Below, piece by piece: positions 1 to 5,301 of a stretch of DNA of 9,069 nt; position 1 is the stretch's first letter; each line of letters begins with the position of its first letter. Below the pieces are notes generated by a model. It made no database searches, was not told the origin of the DNA, and was given only the letters and a program-made list of their open reading frames with translations. Both the position numbers and the translations under genes were made by a program. This DNA comes from Betaproteobacteria bacterium (GTDB taxonomy: Bacteria; Pseudomonadota; Gammaproteobacteria; Burkholderiales; Usitatibacteraceae). The stretch is from positions 1-9,069 of the forward strand of contig JANYFH010000089.1 of NCBI GenBank assembly GCA_025362705.1. Direction: 5' to 3'.

Positions 1-65
1 GCGGCGAGCACGGCCATGGTGAGAATCGTTGGAACCACACCACGACTTTGTTTGGACGCTTTCAT
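1..65 (-). CDS. mtoB: Start of a secreted protein, probably MtrB/MtoB/PioB-family outer-membrane porin (partial)
   Basis: Only the first 21 codons and part of the next are in the window. They read MKASKQSRGVVPTILTMAVL-A: a basic start followed by a hydrophobic stretch, as in a Sec signal peptide. The ATG at 63-65 is preceded by a purine-rich GAGAGGGA ribosome-binding site and starts 16 nt after the stop of the decaheme cytochrome gene, so the two are almost surely co-transcribed. In known Mtr, Mto and Pio clusters the gene next to the decaheme cytochrome encodes a large beta-barrel that sheathes the cytochrome across the outer membrane. The porin identity rests on position and the signal peptide only, because the barrel itself lies outside the window. 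Confidence 0.6.
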   Translation of the reverse strand, partial: MKASKQSRGVVPTILTMAVLA

Positions 66-81
66 TTTTAATGTCCCTCTC

Positions 82-1092
82 TCAACGCAACATGAATTGC
101 GGGGTTGGATTCGTCGCGCTCGGATTGTTGCTTCCGTGCACCTCGGTGTGGCAGTTCATGCAGGCTCGCCCCTGCGTGACGTTGGTGGTCCCTTTGCCAA
201 GGCCGTTCGGCGTCGTCGGTGCAAGACCGGGAACTTGAGCCCCTTTGATTTGAGGGATAAATCCGCCGTGCGGGGTGTGGCACTGGTGGCAGAGGAAAGG
301 CGTCCGCACCTTTAACATGCTTTCCGCTACCGTCCCATGCGGGTTATGGCAGATCGTGCAATCTTCCGTGACCGGTGCGTGGTTGTGCACGAATGGCCCG
401 CGTTTTTCGGCATGACATTGGTAGCAGGTGTCGAGCACGTTATCGCGCTTCATCAGTTTGGGCCCAACCGAACCGTGGGCATTGTGACAATCAGAACAAG
501 AGACCTTGCCTTCCAGTACCGGGTGATGTGAAGGACGATTAACTTCGGTGCGTTGCTTTTTGTGGCAGGCAAAACACACTTCCGGCTGGGTGCGTTTGTC
601 GCGCACCTTGTCGTGCGCGGCGTGCACCTGGTGACAATTCGCACAGGAAACATCACGACTTTCGTGGGTGCTGCCAGCCCAATGCGAGCGTTGCGCGTCT
701 TTCTCGTGGCACGACAAACAAGCGCCGCTTTGCGCCGCCGCCTCCGATTTATGGCCGCCCTTGAAGAGCACATCGGGACTCGGTCGATCCTTCACACCTT
801 CGGGCTTGTTGACGTGCTTGTCACTCTCACCGTGACAGCTCACACAAGATGGCGTGCGACCGTCGGCCTTGGTGCCATGACGCGTTTTGCCGATCGCGAG
901 GAGCTTGGCATCGTCACTTTCGTCATGGCATTTGGTGCATTTTGCGTCGCCGTTGAGCACAATGTCCTTGGCAGATGCTGCAGGTTTCAGCGCAGGCTCT
1001 GCCGCAGACGCGACCGACAGAGTCAGGAATACGCCGGCGAAGAACGCGAGCCCAAAGCGCATTGGGTGGGAGATGCTCCTGATTGTTTTCAT
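82..1092 (-). CDS. mtoA: Decaheme c-type cytochrome, DmsE/MtrA/MtoA family
   Basis: This is a 336-residue periplasmic electron carrier with exactly ten CXXCH heme-binding motifs, whose first cysteines are at residues 52, 83, 125, 150, 173, 199, 223, 245, 268 and 311. Family members MtrA, MtoA and DmsE are of similar length and also carry ten hemes. They sit inside an MtrB-type porin and carry electrons across the outer membrane. A signal peptide (basic start, hydrophobic residues about 13-29, ASA-AEP cleavage site) precedes the mature chain. I chose the start at 1092 rather than the upstream ATG at 1128 because AAAGGACAG lies just before it and the signal peptide begins there. It is the third gene of the operon. 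The sequence does not show the direction of electron flow (Fe(II) oxidation, metal reduction or DMSO reduction). The Mto assignment comes from the small cytochrome and CymA-like neighbours. Confidence 0.9.
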   Translation of the reverse strand: MKTIRSISHPMRFGLAFFAGVFLTLSVASAAEPALKPAASAKDIVLNGDAKCTKCHDESDDAKLLAIGKTRHGTKADGRTPSCVSCHGESDKHVNKPEGVKDRPSPDVLFKGGHKSEAAAQSGACLSCHEKDAQRSHWAGSTHESRDVSCANCHQVHAAHDKVRDKRTQPEVCFACHKKQRTEVNRPSHHPVLEGKVSCSDCHNAHGSVGPKLMKRDNVLDTCYQCHAEKRGPFVHNHAPVTEDCTICHNPHGTVAESMLKVRTPFLCHQCHTPHGGFIPQIKGAQVPGLAPTTPNGLGKGTTNVTQGRACMNCHTEVHGSNNPSATNPTPQFMLR

Positions 1093-1148
1093 GCTCTGTC
1101 CTTTGTTTCGATTAGGCCAATCAATCATTTCTGCGCAACGACAATGTC

Positions 1149-1748
1149 TTAATCCATTTTCATTTCAGCCGGACCCGGGCCTTCGGGCTCGTGGTGGGCA
1201 ATGCCAAAGTGGCAATCGATGCAGGTCTTGCCATTTGCCTTTGCACTCACGTGCCGAGCCTTGGCTTTTTCAGATTGGAGATCCGAATTCATCTTCTCGG
1301 CATGGTGGCAATTACGACATTCCAACGAGTCGGTTGCTTTCATGCGACGCCATACGTTTTGCGCGAGCTTGGCGCGGTGTGCCTCGAATTTTTCCTTGGT
1401 ATCGATCACACCCGTCAAGTGGCCCCAGACCTCGAAACTCGCGGCCATCTTGCGTTTGATGAGATCAATCGGCGGGCGCGGCACATGACAATCAGAGCAA
1501 ATGGCACGCACACCCGTGCGATTGGTGTCGTGGATAGTGCCTTTGTACTCGGCGTAGACGTTGTCGCGCATTTCGTGACAGCCGGTGCAGAACTGCTCGG
1601 TTTCGGTCCACGCCAAGCCGAGTGCACCGCCGGTGATGAGGAGGGCGCTAACCATGAAGACGCAAAATGCCATACCGCCTAACACCAAAAATGACTTGAA
1701 GCGTGAGGGGTACCTCGCTTTGAAAGCAGCCCAGATAGCCTTGATCAT
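1149..1748 (-). CDS. cymA: Membrane-anchored tetraheme cytochrome c, NapC/NirT/CymA family
   Basis: This 199-residue protein has one N-terminal membrane helix (about residues 19-46) and a periplasmic domain with four CXXCH motifs at C54, C84, C144 and C176. The first reads CTGCHEM. The Met two residues after the heme His is typical of NrfH/CymA-type quinol dehydrogenases, where it is a distal heme ligand. Such proteins pass electrons between the membrane quinone pool and periplasmic partners. AGAGGAAC precedes the start. It begins 33 nt after the stop of the small cytochrome gene and ends 56 nt before the decaheme cytochrome start, so it is the operon's inner-membrane component. In an iron oxidiser it would run in reverse, feeding quinone. 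NapC or NirT proper is less likely because no nitrate or nitrite reductase gene is beside it. Confidence 0.88.
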   Translation of the reverse strand: MIKAIWAAFKARYPSRFKSFLVLGGMAFCVFMVSALLITGGALGLAWTETEQFCTGCHEMRDNVYAEYKGTIHDTNRTGVRAICSDCHVPRPPIDLIKRKMAASFEVWGHLTGVIDTKEKFEAHRAKLAQNVWRRMKATDSLECRNCHHAEKMNSDLQSEKAKARHVSAKANGKTCIDCHFGIAHHEPEGPGPAEMKMD

Positions 1749-1781
1749 GACGAAGTTCCTCTATTTTCTATACTGAGGTCA

Positions 1782-2117
1782 TCAGCGGCTAAGAATCCAT
1801 GCGACGAGGTTCTTGATTTCGGCATCGCTCTTGGTTTTTGGCGATTCGTGGGTCTCTTCCTTGCCGTCCACTTTGACCTTCGGGTTCGTGGTCATGTGTG
1901 TAAAAAGTTTTGATTCGGCATCCGGCTTGCCTTTGTACTTACTGGCCGTCTCCTTGAATGAAGGGCCGTCTTTCTTTTTGTCGACGCTATGGCAGGTAAA
2001 ACATTTGCTTTTCTTTGCCAGCGCCTCTGCAGCAGCGGCGTCGACAGCTTCGGCATTGGCGTTCGCAGCAAAAAACATTCCTGTTGATGCTGCGAGGATG
2101 AGCAGGCGTGAGGTCAT
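1782..2117 (-). CDS. mtoD: Small monoheme periplasmic cytochrome c (MtoD-like)
   Basis: This 111-residue exported cytochrome has a signal peptide (about residues 1-22, ending ANA-NAE) and one CFTCH heme site (C39, C42, H43). It ends in an amphipathic helix, DAEIKNLVAWILSR, typical of class I cytochromes c. The start at 2117 is supported by AAGGAAC just upstream and by the signal peptide; the in-frame extension to 2228 has neither and would overlap the promoter region. As first gene of the cluster it probably shuttles electrons in the periplasm between the decaheme conduit and the inner-membrane tetraheme protein, as proposed for MtoD of Sideroxydans. The usual Met-Pro distal-ligand loop is absent; M75 or H90 are candidate sixth ligands. 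The class is clear, but the MtoD name depends on context. Confidence 0.85.
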   Translation of the reverse strand: MTSRLLILAASTGMFFAANANAEAVDAAAAEALAKKSKCFTCHSVDKKKDGPSFKETASKYKGKPDAESKLFTHMTTNPKVKVDGKEETHESPKTKSDAEIKNLVAWILSR

Positions 2118-2232
2118 GATGTTGTTCCTTGTGTTGTTATAGGCACGGCGATTCTGTTCCTGCGGATATTGATCCGCCGTGCGTCGGCATATATACGTAG
2201 CGCGATTGATTGTGGTTACTTGACACAATCAC

Positions 2233-2238
2233 AAACTA
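2233..2238 (-). promoter_or_regulatory. Possible -10 element of the cytochrome operon
   Basis: The minus strand reads TAGTTT, matching the sigma-70 -10 consensus at three of six positions. If it is the -10 element, transcription would start near 2226 and the FNR-type box would be centred about 41.5 bp upstream, the classic class II activator position. Activated promoters often have weak core elements, so the spacing carries more weight than the match. Confidence 0.35.
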
Positions 2239-2260
2239 CGCGCCCGCTTATGGGTGCCAT

Positions 2261-2274
2261 TTGATACATATCAA
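2261..2274 (-). promoter_or_regulatory. FNR/ANR-type binding site upstream of the cytochrome operon
   Basis: The sequence is TTGATACATATCAA, which fits the FNR consensus TTGAT-N4-ATCAA at every fixed position. It is a perfect inverted repeat of six bases around a CA centre. It lies about 144 bp upstream of the first cytochrome start codon and about 158 bp beyond the end of the oxidoreductase gene, so its natural target is the cytochrome operon. FNR, ANR or another CRP/FNR-family regulator would couple the operon to low oxygen. CRP sites have a different core (TGTGA-N6-TCACA), so CRP is less likely. Confidence 0.7.
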
Positions 2275-2359
2275 ACGGTCGCAACTTTCCCTGCCTTCTA
2301 CGGATTGCTGTTGCGTATTGTTCACACCTGCCACAGGCGCAGACCGGCAATAGTGGTTT

Positions 2360-2379
2360 CGTCATTCGCGGGAATGACG
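2360..2379. repeat. Short perfect hairpin, REP-like or weak terminator
   Basis: CGTCATTC and GAATGACG form an 8-bp stem around a GCGG loop. On the minus strand the run CCCCGTCATTCCCGCG resembles the start of dispersed repeats common in proteobacterial intergenic DNA. It lies about 50 bp past the stop of the oxidoreductase gene. No T tract follows on either strand, so intrinsic termination would be weak at best. Confidence 0.4.
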
Positions 2380-2431
2380 GGGTGCTGATTGAGTTCCGTA
2401 ACGCCGACCAGACCGGCTGGAGCAACCCGGC

Positions 2432-3442
2432 CTACAAGCGCAGGCCAAACTCGCTGGCGAGCAACTCGTATGAACGATGGCGCGCGACGGGATCGTGCGT
2501 CCAGGTGTTGATAACGATTTCATCGAGCGCGAATTTCGCCGCGAGTTCGTTTAAGCACGTAGCAACTTGCGATGCGGTGCCAACAATAGCTTTGGTTCGC
2601 AGCAATTCAATCGTCGCGCGCTCGGCGTCGGTGTACGCGGCGTGGGCCGCTTCTGCGTCATCCGGCGATACCAGTGGCGTGCGCAGCCCTTTTTCAAAAC
2701 CAACCCGCCAATGCTCGCGCGTCATCAGCAGGCGTCGCGCCTCGGCTTCAGTTTCTGCAGCCAGCGCCCAAACGCAAATGGTCGCTTGCGGCATAGGGTA
2801 ACGCTCACTTGGTCGATAGAGATGGCGATACAGCTCAAGCGCCTGCTCGGTGCCGCGACCCTCGGTGAAAAAATACGCGTACGCGTACGGTAGCCCAAAA
2901 TGCGCCGCGAGTTGCGCGCCGTAGTCGGAGCTGCCCAGAATCCACAATTGTGGACTGGTGGTTCCCAGCGGATGCGCCTTGATCCCACCGAACGCATGTC
3001 CACTTTCGAGCGGAAGACCAGACACCCACGCCTGCAAATCCAGCACCTGCTGCGGAAATTCTTCGGCCGCATTCTGATACGGATTCAACGCCAGCGCCGT
3101 CGCGCGATCCGATCCCGGCGCACGTCCGACGCCAAGATCAATGCGCCCGGGGGCGATGCCTTCGAGCACACGAAACTGCTCGGCCACTTTCAGCGCCGAA
3201 TAATGCGGCAACATCACGCCAGCACTGCCAACGCGAATATGCGTGGTCGTCGCGGCGATCGCCGCCATCAACACTTCCGGTGCGGTGCCGACGATGCTAT
3301 CGCTATTGTGATGTTCGGACAGCCAGTAACGGTGGTAACCGAGTTGGTCGCAGTGGCGCGCGAGCGCGAGGCTTTCCTGGATGGCGAGGTGCTGGCTCTT
3401 GCCGAGGGAGACGGGGGACTGGTCGAGAACGGAAAATTTCAT
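2432..3442 (-). CDS. LLM-class flavin-dependent oxidoreductase (luciferase-like, YhbW/MsnO8 type)
   Basis: This full-length 336-residue cytoplasmic enzyme belongs to the bacterial luciferase-like monooxygenase fold, a TIM barrel that uses reduced FMN. The start MKFSVLDQSP, the SEHHN segment (residues 42-46), the GSAGVMLPHYS segment (about 72-82) and RIDLGVGRAPGSD (about 100-112) are characteristic of the single-component YhbW-like subfamily. The substrate cannot be read from sequence; relatives act on varied aldehydes, sulfonates or unknown compounds. It lies upstream of the cytochrome operon on the same strand but is separated by 314 bp with its own regulatory sites, so it is probably a separate unit. 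The ribosome-binding site (GCGGGTCAC before the ATG) is poor, but the start matches the family N-terminus. Confidence 0.88.
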   Translation of the reverse strand: MKFSVLDQSPVSLGKSQHLAIQESLALARHCDQLGYHRYWLSEHHNSDSIVGTAPEVLMAAIAATTTHIRVGSAGVMLPHYSALKVAEQFRVLEGIAPGRIDLGVGRAPGSDRATALALNPYQNAAEEFPQQVLDLQAWVSGLPLESGHAFGGIKAHPLGTTSPQLWILGSSDYGAQLAAHFGLPYAYAYFFTEGRGTEQALELYRHLYRPSERYPMPQATICVWALAAETEAEARRLLMTREHWRVGFEKGLRTPLVSPDDAEAAHAAYTDAERATIELLRTKAIVGTASQVATCLNELAAKFALDEIVINTWTHDPVARHRSYELLASEFGLRL

Positions 3443-3924
3443 GTGACCCGCATCATACTGCTATGGCGCGTGATGGCTAGACTCCAGTACCAGCGCGCAT
3501 TCCCGGATATTTATGCTCTGTACACCGCACCAATGCTAGTCTTTCGCTCCGCAATACCACCAATAGCTGTGGAATATGATTCCAACCGAATTCATCGCCG
3601 AGTGGAAAGGCAACACACTCTCCAAGAGAGCCATCACGCAGTTGCATTTCCTCGACTTGTGCAAATTGATTGGTGTCGACTAGCCAACCGATCCCGAAAA
3701 CTACTGCTTCGAACACCGGGACAAACACACCGGCGCGCCGGGAGAGTGGGATAACGGGACGGGAATGCCCATCACGCAACCAACGCTGGTGAGAGCAAAC
3801 CGTATAGGCAAAAGATTTTGGGGCGTGGTTTCATTGCAAAAGACACAACTGAACTGCCATGTTACGATGCAAACACAATCAACTTTGAAGCCAATCTAAC
3901 GGCTATCCAGGCGACGGGAACGAT
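3443..3924. other. 482-bp intergenic region with a gene relic
   Basis: This gap separates the oxidoreductase gene (minus) from the outer-membrane gene (plus) and must hold the start signals of both. Bases 3576-3740 are a decayed methyltransferase fragment, listed separately. I see no tRNA, no repeat array, and no clear -35/-10 pair in 3443-3575 or 3741-3924. A TTGCAA at 3834-3839 is -35-like, but no good -10 lies at the right distance. The minus-strand open frame at 3477-3779 is the shadow of the relic and resembles nothing. Confidence 0.5.
3576..3740 (+). pseudogene. N-terminal relic of an MmeI-like DNA methyltransferase
   Basis: Reading from ATG 3576 gives MIPTEFIAEWKGNTLSKRAI, then a QLHFLDLCKLIGVD segment, a TAG stop at 3681-3683, and in the same frame PTDPENYCFEHRDKHTG. 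Intact class I SAM-dependent DNA methyltransferases of the MmeI (type IIL restriction-modification) group start with the same pattern: xPTEFIAxW, then a xxHFxDLCxLxG block, a DPxxYxFE block, and a KTG segment leading to WADVWKRG. Here the likeness fades after about residue 55. No catalytic methyltransferase motif or target-recognition domain follows, and the next gene starts 184 bp later. This is a nonfunctional remnant of a restriction-modification gene lost by deletion and a nonsense mutation. The match is from memory of the family, not from an alignment. Confidence 0.7.
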
Positions 3925-5253
3925 ATGAAAAGGGATGCAGGAATTCATCGATTCATCATGGCGATCGGGGTCGCGTTCGCATGCAGTCCATTCCTGGTTG
4001 AAGCATCGCCAGCGGACGATATGAAATTGCTTCTTGAACAAGGCAAGCCGCAGGAAGCGTACCAGCAGGGTTTGCATTTTGAGAGCCTGCTTGGCAATCC
4101 GCGGTTTGATTTTTTTTTCGGCGTGGCCGCAATAAATAGTGGCCAGCCGTCGACTGGTGTGCTGGCACTCGAACGCTATTTACTGAATTTTCCCGAAAAT
4201 GACAATGCGCGGATTGAATTGGCGCGCGGATATTTTTTAATCGGTGACGACGCACGTTCCCGCGAAGAATTTGAAGCGATGCTGCTAAGCAAGCCGTCCG
4301 CTGATGTCGCAAAAGTCGTTAATGAATATCTGGATGCCATCAAGGCGCGCGCATCGAAATACTCGACCGTTGCTTCTTTTTATCTTGAGCTTGGCGGCGG
4401 GCATGACAGCAACCCGGTGTCAGGTGTTGCGGATTCTGTTATCAACCTGCCAGTATTCGGGACTGTGACCCTGGCGGATAGTGCACTTGCGAAACCCGAT
4501 CGATTTAAGAGTGTCAGTTTGGGCGGACAGGTTTCAACGCCGTTGTACAAAAACCTGAGCGCATTTGGTGGCGGCGCGGTTGATGTCAAAAGATTCCAGG
4601 ACACCGATGCATTTAACGAAAACGACTATGCGCTGTCCACAGGGCTTAATCTCACATCGGACGCAAACGTCTATCGCTTTACGCTGGGCGGATCGTCGCA
4701 ATTATTGAACAATAGCCGCTATCGAAATACAAGCAGCGTCAATGGCGACTGGGGATATCAACTCAGTGCCGACAGCGTATTCACCAGCGGCCTTCAAGCA
4801 GCGAGGTTTGATTACGCAGGTGCCAACGTGATTCGCGATGCCGATTATTATTCGCTGACGGTGGGTTACCGTCAGCAATTCGCATCGTGGTGGCGGCCTG
4901 GTTTCGATTTTTCGCTGTCGGGTGCACGCGAGTCAAACAAGTATTCCGACCATCAGGATCTCTCGCGTGATTTGTATGGTGTGCGTGCAGCGATGAGTGC
5001 TTCACCATTTTCAGCATTGTCGTTTAACGCAGGCGTTGCCTTTTTAAGAAGCGACTATCGCGCACCGGACCCCCTGTTGCTGACAACCAGAAGTGACGAT
5101 TATCTTGCATATGACATTTCTGCAACGTATCTGCTCACGCCGGCATGGAGCGTACGGACGGAATATCTGGATTCGCGCAACCGCTCCAACCTCGCTCTCT
5201 ACACATACAAGCGCCGCACGGCGCAGGTGAAAGTCCGCTATGACTACAAGTGA
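3925..5253 (+). CDS. TPR plus outer-membrane beta-barrel protein, Slam/DUF560 (SlipAM)-like
   Basis: This 442-residue exported protein starts with a signal peptide (about residues 1-27, cleavage near VEA-SP). Residues 29-140 form helical TPR-like repeats (for example GKPQEAYQQGLHFESLLGNP and the NARIELARGYFLIGDD segment). From about residue 150 it is an outer-membrane beta-barrel of alternating polar and hydrophobic strands, opening with ELGGGHDSNPV and closing with RTAQVKVRYDYK. TPR followed by a barrel of about 290 residues is the layout of Slam, which moves surface lipoproteins and some secreted proteins across the outer membrane. The next gene starts 48 nt downstream on the same strand and may encode its cargo. 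The ribosome-binding site (GACGGGAACG) is modest. A plain porin or an export protein unrelated to lipoproteins remains possible. Confidence 0.8.
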   Translation: MKRDAGIHRFIMAIGVAFACSPFLVEASPADDMKLLLEQGKPQEAYQQGLHFESLLGNPRFDFFFGVAAINSGQPSTGVLALERYLLNFPENDNARIELARGYFLIGDDARSREEFEAMLLSKPSADVAKVVNEYLDAIKARASKYSTVASFYLELGGGHDSNPVSGVADSVINLPVFGTVTLADSALAKPDRFKSVSLGGQVSTPLYKNLSAFGGGAVDVKRFQDTDAFNENDYALSTGLNLTSDANVYRFTLGGSSQLLNNSRYRNTSSVNGDWGYQLSADSVFTSGLQAARFDYAGANVIRDADYYSLTVGYRQQFASWWRPGFDFSLSGARESNKYSDHQDLSRDLYGVRAAMSASPFSALSFNAGVAFLRSDYRAPDPLLLTTRSDDYLAYDISATYLLTPAWSVRTEYLDSRNRSNLALYTYKRRTAQVKVRYDYK

Positions 5254-5301
5254 TTGCATTTCCGTTAACACGGAATCACATCTTTCCCTCTGGAGATGCT
5301 C

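Larger units (their letters stand above)
2118..2431. other. Leader and regulatory region of the cytochrome operon
   Basis: This 314-bp stretch has no credible gene. Reading on the minus strand from 2431, it holds a short hairpin (2360-2379), an FNR-type box (2261-2274), a -10-like hexamer (2233-2238) and an untranslated leader of roughly 110 nt before the small cytochrome ATG at 2117. The leader can form two overlapping hairpins: 2143-2150 with 2175-2182, and 2162-2167 with 2172-2177. The one open frame across it (2216-2425, minus) resembles no known protein and has no ribosome-binding site I would trust. Confidence 0.6.

Noticed and set aside
553..1152. Open frame of 199 codons on the plus strand
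   Set aside because: It is antisense to the decaheme cytochrome, and its hydrophobic and Thr/Ala-rich content is a shadow of the CXXCH-rich coding strand.
2874..2887. Perfect 14-bp palindrome TACGCGTACGCGTA
   Set aside because: It lies inside the oxidoreductase gene and simply encodes alternating Tyr-Ala codons.
2900..3754. Open frame of 284 codons on the plus strand
   Set aside because: It is antisense to the flavin oxidoreductase gene, is rich in Arg and His, resembles no family, and runs into the methyltransferase relic in a different frame.
5260..5275. TTCCGT-TAAC-ACGGAA hairpin between the Slam-like and FecR genes
   Set aside because: The 6-bp stem is weak, lacks a T tract and lies within a 48-nt gap of an apparent operon, so I do not call it a terminator or operator.
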